Origin: Propionibacteriaceae bacterium
Lineage (GTDB): Bacteria > Actinomycetota > Actinomycetes > Propionibacteriales > Propionibacteriaceae
Length of the DNA: 18,011 nt
NCBI GenBank assembly: GCA_031255975.1
Contig: JAIRRM010000184.1
Coordinates: 1 to 18,011 of the forward strand
Direction: 5' to 3'
A program made the position numbers and the translations under genes. Shown here one piece after another: positions 1 to 7,305 of the stretch (position 1 is the stretch's first letter; each line of letters begins with the position of its first letter). A model generated the notes under the pieces. It saw only the letters and a program-made list of their open reading frames with translations, made no database searches and was not told the origin of the DNA.

Positions 1-2
1 CC

Positions 3-599
3 TCTCCTGCCTCTGCTCCTGTATTCCGCCCTATCGCCGATCCTGGCCCGCTCGGGCTGGCGTCGTTTGCGGCGACCACTTTTATCCTCTCGGTGTTTAA
101 CGCCGGGTTGGTGGACAAGTCCGCTGAACCTGTGGTGTTTGGCGTGGCTCTTTTCTACGGCGGCGCTACCCAGATAGTCGCTGGCGTCCTCGAATTCATC
201 AAGAACAACCTGTTTGGCGGCGTGGCGTTTTGCTCGTTCGGTGCCTTCTGGATGTCGTTCTGGTATCTCACCACGCATCCGGAAATGTTCGCCTCCACCG
301 AACATAAAGGCACAGGTGTGGGAGTGTTCCTACTGGCGTTCACTATCTTCACTGGCTACATGCTGATTGCGGTCAGCAAGGTCAACTGGGGTTTGACGTG
401 TACGTTCACGGTGTTGTTCATCGCGTTCATCGGTCTCACCGTCGGTGATCTATGCGAACTTGAAGCCGCCACCCGCGTTGGTGGTTGGTTCGGTCTCGCT
501 GCCGCTTTCGGCGCGTGGTACTGCTCTTTCGCCGGGGTGCTTAACTCCACCTCCGGCAAGACGGTGCTCTCCGTCGGTCCGAAAGGTGCCGCACACTAA
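3..599 (+). CDS. GPR1/FUN34/YaaH (AceTr) family acetate/succinate permease, 5' partial
   Basis: This is the 3' part of a small integral membrane protein that probably moves acetate (or succinate) with protons across the cytoplasmic membrane. The reading frame is open from base 3 and enters from beyond the left edge, so the true start is not visible; a GTG at 93 lies inside the conserved region and is not the start. The family signature appears at bases 39-59 as DPGPLGL (usual form NPxPLGL, with Asn replaced by Asp), followed by a TTF and NAGL segment. Further on are the YGGATQ motif and the GAFW(M/L)SF motif typical of the family. About 199 residues are visible, close to full family length (about 190-220), with several hydrophobic helices and a short polar C-terminus. 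It ends at TAA and converges with nagA, whose reaction releases acetate; a role in exporting or re-importing that acetate is inference. Confidence 0.85.
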   Translation, partial: SPASAPVFRPIADPGPLGLASFAATTFILSVFNAGLVDKSAEPVVFGVALFYGGATQIVAGVLEFIKNNLFGGVAFCSFGAFWMSFWYLTTHPEMFASTEHKGTGVGVFLLAFTIFTGYMLIAVSKVNWGLTCTFTVLFIAFIGLTVGDLCELEAATRVGGWFGLAAAFGAWYCSFAGVLNSTSGKTVLSVGPKGAAH

Positions 600-613
600 C
601 GCCCTGTAAATAC

Positions 614-657
614 GTACAACGCCCGGCTCTCCTTTGTGGATGGGTCGGGCGTTGTGC
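614..657 (+). terminator. Hairpin terminator after the acetate permease gene
   Basis: Fifteen bases after the permease stop codon, 614-629 pairs with 642-657, leaving a 12-base loop. The core is a perfect 10-bp stem (ACAACGCCCG at 616-625 with its complement at 646-655), extended on both sides by pairs that include three G-U wobbles in plus-strand RNA. No strong U-tract follows, so termination efficiency is uncertain. The position fits the end of the permease transcript. Confidence 0.6.
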
Positions 658-662
658 ATGTG

Positions 663-749
663 TGTGCGTTTGGGTGTTCATTGGGCAGTTTTGTACGTAA
701 ACGCCCGCCAGAAGTGTACGAAAGTGTCCAATGAACACTCGAATGCGCA
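663..749 (+). ncRNA. Long near-perfect hairpin, possible structured RNA
   Basis: Bases 663-698 pair with 714-749 to give a 36-bp stem closed by a 15-base loop (699-713). By hand I count 27 Watson-Crick pairs, 8 G-U wobbles and one mismatch (G688/G724). Every wobble is G-U when read as plus-strand RNA; the minus-strand transcript would have A-C mismatches at those places. This favours an RNA structure transcribed from the plus strand, downstream of the acetate permease. It could be a second terminator, an mRNA 3'-end stabiliser, a processed small RNA or a remnant of a palindromic mobile element. No U-tract follows and no promoter is evident, so the type is a guess. Confidence 0.4.
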
Positions 750-835
750 AGGACAGCCATGGAGAGGTGTTTTGGGGAGGGGGTTCCTGCCGAACGGGGA
801 TGTCTGGGGGAATGGACTCCCGGCGAGGTTGAATC

Positions 836-1978
836 TCAGCTAGAGACAGACGCCGTCAGCACCCGGCAGACGTTCAGGGCATCATCCAGCAATACGATGT
901 CGGCGCGATTGCCGATAGCCAGCGAGCCGACACCTTCAAGAGAGAGGTAGGCCGCAGGATGCGCGGTGGCGGCGCGTAACGCCAAGGCTAAAGGCACCCC
1001 GGCGGCGACCGCCGTACGTATCGCGCGGTCTAAAGTGAGCGTAGAACCGGCGATGGTGTCGCTTCCGGCGATCCGGGCCACCCCGGCGGTGACCGTGACC
1101 GGCAGTTCGCCCAGACTGTACGAGCCGTCGGCAACCCCCGCCGCGGCCATGGCGTCGGTGATGAGCACACAGCGTTCGGGCTTGGTGCGCATCACCTGGG
1201 AAAGCAGTTGCGGCGCGACATGTACCCCGTCGAATATCAACTCCACCCACACGGCTGGGTGCTCCCAAAGCGCCAGCACCGGGCCGGGAGCGCGATGCAA
1301 AAGTTCGGGCATCGCGTTGCCCAGATGAGTGGCTCCGGTGGCACCAGCCGCGATGGCGGCGCGGGCGGTGTCGTAATCACAGCCGGTGTGACCCAGCGCT
1401 ACGGTGACCCCGCGTTGCGCCAGGTACGTCACCGCCTGGATGCCCCCGGCACGTTCCGGCGCGAGGGTTACCAGTTTCACCGCGCCGTGGCTGCCGGCGG
1501 CGAGTAGTCGCTGGATGTCGTCGCTGGTGGGATCGATGAGGCGAGCCACCGGGTGCGCGCCATGGTATTCGGGAGCCAGCCACGGCCCTTCCAGATGTAT
1601 TCCGGCGAGTTCCCCGGCGCTTACCAGCGGGGTCAGCGCCGTGATCTGAGCCTCCAGTTCAGCGATGCTCTGGGTGACCAACGAGCCGATCATGGTGGTG
1701 GTGCCGTGGGTGCGATGGGTGGCGAGCACGGTACGGGTCGCAGCCACGCCTTCGCCGAAGGAGGCTCCGCCGCCGCCGTGACTATGTATGTCCACGAAGC
1801 CGGGGGAGAGCACGCCGTCCCATTCGATGTCGGGGGTACGGGTCGCGGCTCCGGTGCCGACGGCGGTGATACGTCCATCAGTGGTTTCTACCCAACCGGT
1901 GACGAGGTCGGGTTGGTCGGGCAAAAGCACGCGCTTGGCGTGGATCAGCGTGGTAGTCACCGCACCAGTCTCACACAT
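836..1978 (-). CDS. nagA: N-acetylglucosamine-6-phosphate deacetylase
   Basis: This cytoplasmic amidohydrolase removes acetate from GlcNAc-6-P to give GlcN-6-P. The 380-residue length is normal for the family. Visible motifs are the metal-binding HSH (65-67, within VDIHSHGGGG), the HLEGPW segment with the metal-ligand Glu (130), GHT (His197), THLGNAM (His218; THLYNAM in many homologues), GVH (His254) and the catalytic Asp of ITDAM (Asp275). Together they indicate an intact active site. The gene starts three bases after the nagB stop codon, so the two are surely co-transcribed and probably translationally coupled. The ATG at 1978 has no clear Shine-Dalgarno sequence; an in-frame GTG at 1960 is an alternative start. 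It supplies GlcN-6-P to NagB and is the point where GlcNAc from both halves of chitobiose converges. Confidence 0.95.
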   Translation of the reverse strand: MCETGAVTTTLIHAKRVLLPDQPDLVTGWVETTDGRITAVGTGAATRTPDIEWDGVLSPGFVDIHSHGGGGASFGEGVAATRTVLATHRTHGTTTMIGSLVTQSIAELEAQITALTPLVSAGELAGIHLEGPWLAPEYHGAHPVARLIDPTSDDIQRLLAAGSHGAVKLVTLAPERAGGIQAVTYLAQRGVTVALGHTGCDYDTARAAIAAGATGATHLGNAMPELLHRAPGPVLALWEHPAVWVELIFDGVHVAPQLLSQVMRTKPERCVLITDAMAAAGVADGSYSLGELPVTVTAGVARIAGSDTIAGSTLTLDRAIRTAVAAGVPLALALRAATAHPAAYLSLEGVGSLAIGNRADIVLLDDALNVCRVLTASVSS

Positions 1979-1981
1979 CGC

Positions 1982-2773
1982 TCAGACATCCAGCCGTTGC
2001 CAGTCGGGTAGATTGGCGTACACCTGCTTGTAGTAACCCTTGAGTTTTAGCGAACCGGCGGCGGCCTCATCGATGACGCAGGTGGCGTGCCGATGCAGTT
2101 GGAGCACGGAACCGGGCCACATTGAGGTGACCGATCCCTCAATGATGGCGGCGATGGCTTCGGCCTTGGTGTCGCCGGTGGCGACCAGCACGATGGCGCG
2201 GGCGTCCATGATGGTGCCGATGCCCTGGGTGATGCAGTGTCGCGGCACTGCGGCGGCTGACTCGAAGAAGCGGGCGTTGTCGGTGATGGTGCGAGGTGCC
2301 AGCGTCTTGATCCTGGTTCGGCTCGCCAGCGAACTCGTCGGCTCGTTGAACCCGATGTGGCCATTTGCGCCCACGCCGAGGATCTGCACGTCCACCCCAC
2401 CAGCGGCGGCGATCTCGGCCTCGTAGCGCTCTCCGGCGGTATCTAGCCGGGCGGGGTCGCCGTCGGGTACATGTACCCGCGCCGGATCTAGCCCCAGCGG
2501 CGTCGTGACGGTGCGGGCGATGGTGGCGTGATAACTTTCAGGATGTTCGTACGGCAGCCCCACGTACTCATCCAGCGCGAACGCCGAGGCGGCGCTGAGG
2601 TCGAGTTCACCGGCGGCCACTAATGCGGCCAACTCGCGGTAGGTGGCAAGCGGTGATGACCCGGTGGCCACCCCGAGCACCACCTGTGGGCCGACCTTGG
2701 CGGCCAACTGGGCCACCTTGGCGGCGCCGATCTCGCCGACCCGAGCTTCGTTGGGGCAGATGATGACTTCCAT
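1982..2773 (-). CDS. nagB: Glucosamine-6-phosphate deaminase
   Basis: This cytoplasmic enzyme converts GlcN-6-P to fructose-6-P and ammonia, the last committed step of amino-sugar catabolism. The NagB/6-phosphogluconolactonase fold is shown by the phosphate loop GVATGSSPLATY, the FALDEYVGL segment with the catalytic Asp, the EHPESYH segment, and GVGANGHIGFNEP, which holds the catalytic Asn/His/Glu cluster. I chose the ATG at 2773, giving 263 residues, the usual family size. It is preceded by AGGCGG nine bases upstream, and translation from it starts MEVIICP, like other NagB proteins. A GTG at 2791 would add six residues. The gene is first in the minus-strand nagB-nagA operon, transcribed away from the palindromic operator at 2849-2871, so the ROK repressor probably controls it. 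The allosteric GlcNAc-6-P site of the E. coli enzyme was not assessed. Confidence 0.95.
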   Translation of the reverse strand: MEVIICPNEARVGEIGAAKVAQLAAKVGPQVVLGVATGSSPLATYRELAALVAAGELDLSAASAFALDEYVGLPYEHPESYHATIARTVTTPLGLDPARVHVPDGDPARLDTAGERYEAEIAAAGGVDVQILGVGANGHIGFNEPTSSLASRTRIKTLAPRTITDNARFFESAAAVPRHCITQGIGTIMDARAIVLVATGDTKAEAIAAIIEGSVTSMWPGSVLQLHRHATCVIDEAAAGSLKLKGYYKQVYANLPDWQRLDV

Positions 2774-2837
2774 GGGCCTTTTCCGCCTCACTTTCCATTT
2801 CTGAGGAATTTCATAACAAGTAAATCACGGAGAGCCA

Positions 2838-2866
2838 TTGACTGACAGGAGTTAGTAAAGTTTACT
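2838..2866 (+). promoter_or_regulatory. Promoter of the ROK repressor/chitobiose operon (leaderless type)
   Basis: A TTGACT -35 box (2838-2843) and a TTTACT -10-like box (2861-2866) are separated by exactly 17 bases. The predicted transcription start falls at about 2873-2874, on the A of the repressor's ATG, and no Shine-Dalgarno sequence precedes that ATG. This fits a leaderless mRNA, which is common in actinobacteria. The -35 box is a good match; the -10 box is weaker. Start-site mapping would settle it. Confidence 0.55.
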
Positions 2867-2871
2867 AACTC
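2849..2871. promoter_or_regulatory. 23-bp palindromic operator, probable ROK repressor site
   Basis: The arms GAGTTAGTAAA (2849-2859) and TTTACTAACTC (2861-2871) are perfect complements around a single G at 2860. The palindrome sits in the divergent gap between nagB and the ROK repressor gene, covers the repressor's -10 box and ends two bases before its ATG. A bound dimer would block the repressor/transport operon directly. It lies 76 bases upstream of the nagB start and so could also act on nagBA. A single AGTAAAT half-site occurs at 2819-2825. I saw no second full copy elsewhere in the window. Confidence 0.75.
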
Positions 2872-2873
2872 TC

Positions 2874-4040
2874 ATGGAACGGGCAAAGTCGCCTAGTACG
2901 GGATCACTTACCCGGCAACGTCGAGGTGGATTGACTACCGCGCGGCCGCAGGACGGTCGTCGCTCCAATCTGGCCGTCGTGATGCAGTCTTTGAGTGACG
3001 AGCCGGGCCTCACCAGAGCAGAACTTGCTCGTCGTACCGGCCTCACTAAAGTGACCATCTCCGACCTGGTAGCTGAGTTAATTGACGCCGGATTGGTGGC
3101 TGAACGTGGCACCGCTCCGAGCGCAGGGCCCGGCAAACCAGCCATCGGTTTGGAGATACGTACGGATGCGCGTGACATCATCGCTTTCGATATCGCGCAG
3201 CCCGCCACGGTGAGAATTGGCGTGTACGATCTCGCCGGTGGGCAGCGCTCCGTCGCCACAGCCTCCCTAGGAGCCGCTCGGGGCGGCGACGCCGTCGCAG
3301 CGCTGGGCGAATTGGCGGCTGCGGCTATCGCGAACGCCGACCGTCCAGTGCTGGGTGTGGGTATCGGCTCCCCCGGCATCGTGGACGCCGAAGGTAAGGT
3401 GCTCTCGGCAGAGATTCTGGGATGGACGGACGTGCCGTTACAGGCACTGCTCGCTGAACGCCTCGGAGTGCCGGTGGTGGTGCTGAACGACGCCAACGCC
3501 GCCGCCAGCGCCGAACGCTCCTTCGGAGGCGGGCTGGCCGATGCCATCCGCGTCACCATCACCGACGGTGTGGGTGCTGGCATCATGCTTGGCGGCGAAC
3601 TGCTCATCGGCAAATCCGCTGCGGCAGGCGAGATTGGTCACGTCGTGGTGGAGTACGGCGGCGACCACTGCCGCTGTGGCAAGGATGGCTGCCTGGAGAC
3701 GTGGATCTCGGTGCCGGCGCTCAACCGGAGGTTACGCGCCGGGGCGAACATCGGCGGTGGGCCGGGATCGCGCAGCGAAATACTGGCAGAAGCTGGGCGA
3801 CGCCTCGGTATGGCGCTGGCCCCCGTGGTGGCGGCGCTCGATGTGAATGAGGTGGTGATTGGCGGGCCGATTGATCTACTCAGGGGAGTTTTCGTCACCT
3901 CAGCCGCCGATCTAGTGAGCGAGCGCACCCACTCTCGCTTTCGTGCCGACACCACGGTACGACTGTCCGCGCTCGGCTCCGAGGCCGTGCTGCTCGGGGC
4001 GGCATCGCTGATAAGACTCAGCACCCTCGGAATCTCCTGA
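2874..4040 (+). CDS. ROK-family transcriptional repressor (NagC/XylR type)
   Basis: This is a sugar-responsive DNA-binding protein of 388 residues, with an N-terminal winged helix-turn-helix joined to a ROK sugar-binding domain. The HTH spans about residues 47-75 (TRAELARRTGLTKVTISDL). The ROK part shows GIGSPGIVD, NDANAA (206-211), and the zinc motif with His256 and CRCGKDGC (266-273). The N-terminal ATP-binding DxGxT motif of ROK kinases is replaced by FDIAQPATV, as expected of a regulator rather than a kinase. It is the first gene of the import/phosphorolysis operon and divergent from nagB, with a 23-bp palindrome ending two bases before its start, so autoregulation is likely. The inducer is probably GlcNAc-6-P or GlcNAc by analogy with NagC; this is inference. 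The start is the ATG at 2874, placed as for leaderless translation. Confidence 0.9.
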   Translation: MERAKSPSTGSLTRQRRGGLTTARPQDGRRSNLAVVMQSLSDEPGLTRAELARRTGLTKVTISDLVAELIDAGLVAERGTAPSAGPGKPAIGLEIRTDARDIIAFDIAQPATVRIGVYDLAGGQRSVATASLGAARGGDAVAALGELAAAAIANADRPVLGVGIGSPGIVDAEGKVLSAEILGWTDVPLQALLAERLGVPVVVLNDANAAASAERSFGGGLADAIRVTITDGVGAGIMLGGELLIGKSAAAGEIGHVVVEYGGDHCRCGKDGCLETWISVPALNRRLRAGANIGGGPGSRSEILAEAGRRLGMALAPVVAALDVNEVVIGGPIDLLRGVFVTSAADLVSERTHSRFRADTTVRLSALGSEAVLLGAASLIRLSTLGIS

Positions 4041-4120
4041 GCCCGAGACACAACAGAACATCGTGCAGGCAGAGACAACAAGAAGAGAAACCTCGTCTTA
4101 GGACAGAAGAAAGGAACAAA

Positions 4121-5452
4121 ATGAGAAGGAAGATCGCGGCGGCCCTGTTAGCAGCGGCCACTGTAATCACCATGGCCGGGTGTTCTGACGACACTCCGAA
4201 CCCGTCCGGTACGGACACTGCAAAGGGTCAGGACATCACTTTCTGGCTCATCGGCGGTGACACCCCGCAGTCGGCGCGTGACTACCTTATCGAGGAGTAC
4301 AACAAGCGCACCGGTGGCACGTTGACCATTGTGGAGCAAACCTGGGGTGACATCATCACCAAGCTCACCACCAATATGCCTGATGCCAACAACACGCCCG
4401 ACGTGACCGAGATCGGCAATACCCAGTCGCCGAGTTTCACCAACGTCGGCGCATTCCTCGACATCTCCGACATGTATCAGGAGTTGGGCGGCACCAAGTT
4501 GCTGCAGAGCTTCGTCGATGTCGGCATGGTGGACGGCAAGAACTACACCCTGCCGTACTATTTTGGATCGCGCTATATGTTCTACCGCAAGGATGTGTGG
4601 GAGGCAGCGGGCTACACCGAAATGCCGACCACCCTTGACGCCTTCAACGCGGCGGTGATTGACATCACTACCAAGAATCCGCTCGGCATAGCTGATTTCT
4701 CCGGCATGTTCCTGGGCGGCCAGGATTGGCGTGACGGCGTTTCCTGGGTATTTGCCAACGGTGGCGAACTGGCCAAGTACGAGAACGGCCAGTGGGCTAT
4801 GACCCTCTCCGATCCGAACACCATCAAGGGGCTACAGCAGTTGCAGGACATCCAGCTACGCGCCTCAATGGCTCCGACGACCGCTCGTGACCAAAGCCCA
4901 TGGCTCTACATAAACGATAGCGATTCAATGACTAACGATGACGGCACCACGTCGGCCACCGCGCTCTCCGCCGCCACCATCATGGCCCCGGGTTGGGCAC
5001 ACTGGTCGATTGGCGATTTGGAGGGCGATGCCCGTGTCTGGAATCCGGATAAGTTCGGCACTTACGTGCTGCCGGGTAACGACGGCAAGCCGGCTCCGGT
5101 GTTCGCCGGTGGCTCCAATGTCGGTATCTCCGCCGCGTCCAAGAACGTGGAAGGTGCCAAAGAGTTGATGCGTATCATCTTCTCCGCCGAGTATCAGCAG
5201 ATCCTAGGTCAGAATGGCCTTGGCCCTGCCAACTCCGATTACGTGAACTCGCTGGGTAACGACGAGTTCGCCAAGGCCCTCATTGAGTCAGCGTCTAACT
5301 CGAAGCTCACCCCAGCCGCTGTCGGCTGGGCGGGCGTAGAGGCTACTGGCAAACTGGAGGAGTTCTTTGCGAGAGTGGCCGAAGGTGGCGATGTGGTGGC
5401 GTTGGCCGCCGAATACGACGCCACTTTGACGCCGTTGCTGAATCAGGCGTAA
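4121..5452 (+). CDS. Sugar ABC importer, substrate-binding lipoprotein (family 1)
   Basis: This extracytoplasmic solute-binding lipoprotein of 443 residues probably captures chitobiose or chito-oligosaccharides and delivers them to the two permeases encoded next. The N-terminus is a lipoprotein signal: MRRK, a hydrophobic stretch, then the lipobox TMAGC with the lipidated Cys at residue 21. The mature part looks like the MalE/family-1 fold, with DITFWLIGG near the start and a typical NVGISAASKNVEGAKELMRI segment near the end. A Shine-Dalgarno-like AAAGGA precedes the ATG. The 80-base gap after the repressor gene shows no obvious promoter or operator copy, so it is probably co-transcribed with it. 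A strong intercistronic hairpin follows the stop codon. Substrate assignment comes from operon context, not from binding-site residues. Confidence 0.88.
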   Translation: MRRKIAAALLAAATVITMAGCSDDTPNPSGTDTAKGQDITFWLIGGDTPQSARDYLIEEYNKRTGGTLTIVEQTWGDIITKLTTNMPDANNTPDVTEIGNTQSPSFTNVGAFLDISDMYQELGGTKLLQSFVDVGMVDGKNYTLPYYFGSRYMFYRKDVWEAAGYTEMPTTLDAFNAAVIDITTKNPLGIADFSGMFLGGQDWRDGVSWVFANGGELAKYENGQWAMTLSDPNTIKGLQQLQDIQLRASMAPTTARDQSPWLYINDSDSMTNDDGTTSATALSAATIMAPGWAHWSIGDLEGDARVWNPDKFGTYVLPGNDGKPAPVFAGGSNVGISAASKNVEGAKELMRIIFSAEYQQILGQNGLGPANSDYVNSLGNDEFAKALIESASNSKLTPAAVGWAGVEATGKLEEFFARVAEGGDVVALAAEYDATLTPLLNQA

Positions 5453-5457
5453 GCCAA

Positions 5458-5501
5458 TGGGTGTGTGGACGGGGCTGGTGAGTGCTCCGTCCACACACCC
5501 A
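5458..5501 (+). promoter_or_regulatory. Intercistronic hairpin between binding-protein and permease genes
   Basis: A perfect 15-bp stem (5458-5472 with 5487-5501, core GTGTGTGGACGG) encloses a 14-base loop. It starts six bases after the binding-protein stop codon and ends 20 bases before the permease Shine-Dalgarno sequence. No U-tract follows, so full termination is unlikely. Similar structures in ABC-importer operons protect the binding-protein mRNA from 3' decay or partly terminate, giving excess binding protein over permease. Confidence 0.7.
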
Positions 5502-5520
5502 GATTCCGAAGTATCGTCCC

Positions 5521-5526
5521 AGGAGG
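5521..5526 (+). promoter_or_regulatory. Shine-Dalgarno AGGAGG deciding the permease start
   Basis: A consensus AGGAGG lies five bases before the ATG at 5532. It supports this start over the in-frame ATG at 5457, which sits at the foot of the intercistronic hairpin and would add 25 unconserved residues. Confidence 0.8.
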
Positions 5527-5531
5527 TGCGC

Positions 5532-6464
5532 ATGACAGCCGCAGCGCCGGTTGAGGTCGAGACCGCAGCACGCGAACTGAACCCGCGTCGTTTCAAGGTT
5601 GCGCCGTACCTGCTTATCGCTCCAGCCATCGTGATGCTAGTGGTGGCGCTGGGCTACCCATTGGGCTGGCAGTTGTACACCTCGCTACATCACTATGGTT
5701 TGGCGCAGCAGTTCGGCAGACCTGCGGAGTTTGTCGGTATCGAGAACTTCGCCACCTTGTTCGGGTCGTCCGAAACCTGGACGGTGGTGATTCGCTCCCT
5801 GATTTTCTGCCTGGTAAACGCCGGGCTCACCCTGATTATCGGCCTCGGTGCCGCGCTGCTGATGAAAGCGGTTCACACGGTGGTACGGCTCATCATCCAG
5901 GGGGCTATGCTGCTGGCGTGGGCCACCCCGGTCACCGCCGCCGTCACCATCTGGATCTGGCTGTTTGACTGGCACCATGGCGTCGTTAACTGGGTGCTGG
6001 CGCACTTTTGGCCGTCCATGGCGCACTACAACTGGCTGGGCAGTCAGTTTGGGTTCTATGCTGTCGCTACTTTGATTGTGGTGTGGATGAGCGTGCCGTT
6101 CGTGGCGCTCTCCATCTACGCCGGGCTCACCCAGGTGCCGGACGAGGTGATGGAGGCCGCGCAGATTGACGGTGCTACCGCCTGGCAACGGCTCACCCGA
6201 ATCACGTTGCCGCTCATCCGTCCGGTGCTGATGATCGTCGCCTTGCTGCAAGTGATTTGGGATCTGCGCGTGTTCACCCAGACTCGCATGTTGCAGGACT
6301 ACCAAGACCCGCTCAATGTGGATCTGCTCGGCACCTACATCTATCGCGTAGGCATCGGGCGGTCCGATTTCTCGATGGCTAGTGCGTTCTCCATTTTCGT
6401 GCTGCTGCTTACCGTCGCGTTGAGCTGGTTCTACGTACGTCAACTGATAAAAGAGGACAACTGA
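5532..6464 (+). CDS. Sugar ABC importer permease (MalF/UgpA type)
   Basis: This is one of two inner-membrane subunits forming the sugar translocation pore; 310 residues, six predicted membrane helices. The N-terminus is cytoplasmic (to about residue 22), followed by a first helix APYLLIAPAIVMLVVAL. The conserved EAA loop that docks the ATPase is at about 208-232 (EAAQIDGATAWQRLTRITLPL). Both the EAA motif and the Gly at the usual spacing are present, so it should couple to an ATPase, though no such ATPase is encoded in the operon. The stop codon is one base before the next permease gene, implying tight translational coupling. It belongs to the CUT1-like permease group, usual for di- and oligosaccharides. 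The start at ATG 5532 is set by the AGGAGG just upstream. Confidence 0.93.
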   Translation: MTAAAPVEVETAARELNPRRFKVAPYLLIAPAIVMLVVALGYPLGWQLYTSLHHYGLAQQFGRPAEFVGIENFATLFGSSETWTVVIRSLIFCLVNAGLTLIIGLGAALLMKAVHTVVRLIIQGAMLLAWATPVTAAVTIWIWLFDWHHGVVNWVLAHFWPSMAHYNWLGSQFGFYAVATLIVVWMSVPFVALSIYAGLTQVPDEVMEAAQIDGATAWQRLTRITLPLIRPVLMIVALLQVIWDLRVFTQTRMLQDYQDPLNVDLLGTYIYRVGIGRSDFSMASAFSIFVLLLTVALSWFYVRQLIKEDN

Positions 6465-6465
6465 C

Positions 6466-7299
6466 ATGCCCTCCCTTCGTAAAACGCTGGTTGCGTTTGC
6501 CGCTATTGTGATGGCCGCAGTGTGGGCCTTCCCGGTGTACTGGATGGTTTCGTCGTCGCTACTGTCGAACGTTACGCTCAGCCGCAGCACTCCCACCTGG
6601 TTCCCTGCTGGAGGCACGCTCAGCAACTACCGTGCCGTGCTGGCGGACGGTCGCTTCGGCGACGCGCTTTGGGTGTCGCTCCGGGTGACGTTGCTCACCG
6701 TGTTCGTGGTGTTGATCTTCGCCTTCTTGGCGGCTCTCGCTATCTCGCGTTTCAAGTTCCGTGGGCGTAAAAGCTTCGTGCTGGCGCTGCTGTTCATTCA
6801 GATGTTGCCTGCCGAGGGGTTGTTCATCGCGCAGTACAAAATGATGGCCACTACGCAGCTACTCAACTCGGTCATCGGTGTCTCGGTGCTATACATCGCC
6901 GCCATCATTCCGTTCACGGTGTGGATGCTGCGTGGTTTTGTCGCCGGTATTCCCGCCGAATTGGAAGAAGCGGCGCAGATTGATGGCTGCTCGCCGACCG
7001 GCGCGTTCTTCCGGGTGACGTTCCCGTTACTGGCTCCGGGACTGGTGGCGTCTGGCGTGTACGCATTCCTCCAGGCTTGGAACGAGTTCACCATCGCGCT
7101 TGTCATCATGCAAGATCCGGTGTCGCGCACTTTGCCGCTGTGGTTGCGGGCGTTCATCGAAGGGTCTCGGGCGCGCGAAATTGACTGGGGTGCGGTGATG
7201 GCATCATCTACGCTGGTCGCGGTGCCGGTAATCGTGTTCTTCATGGTTGTACAGGGACGCATGACCTCCGGCTTGGTAGCGGGAGCAGTCAAGGGGTGA
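6466..7299 (+). CDS. Sugar ABC importer permease (MalG/UgpE type)
   Basis: This is the second pore-forming subunit, 277 residues with six predicted helices. It starts with the short MPSLRKTL lead and the WAFPVYWMVSSSL helix typical of MalG-type permeases. The EAA loop is at about 167-192 (LEEAAQIDGCSPTGAFFRVTFP). The LQAWNEF motif near the C-terminal third is a hallmark of this subgroup. It begins one base after the preceding permease stop, with a GAGG element upstream, and its own stop is six bases before the kinase ATG. The pair probably forms a heterodimer fed by the lipoprotein encoded at 4121-5452 and energised by a shared ATPase encoded elsewhere. Confidence 0.93.
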   Translation: MPSLRKTLVAFAAIVMAAVWAFPVYWMVSSSLLSNVTLSRSTPTWFPAGGTLSNYRAVLADGRFGDALWVSLRVTLLTVFVVLIFAFLAALAISRFKFRGRKSFVLALLFIQMLPAEGLFIAQYKMMATTQLLNSVIGVSVLYIAAIIPFTVWMLRGFVAGIPAELEEAAQIDGCSPTGAFFRVTFPLLAPGLVASGVYAFLQAWNEFTIALVIMQDPVSRTLPLWLRAFIEGSRAREIDWGAVMASSTLVAVPVIVFFMVVQGRMTSGLVAGAVKG

Positions 7300-7305
7300 T
7301 TCTTG

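Noticed and set aside
2852-3613. Minus-strand open frame of 253 codons opposite the ROK repressor gene
   Set aside because: It is rich in Ser, Pro and Ala and without a recognisable domain, as expected for the antisense of a GC-rich gene. The plus-strand frame has clear ROK and HTH motifs.
5685-6626. Minus-strand open frame of 313 codons opposite the permease genes
   Set aside because: Its composition is dominated by His, Gln, Arg and Asp, with no domain, and it is antisense to two well-supported permeases.
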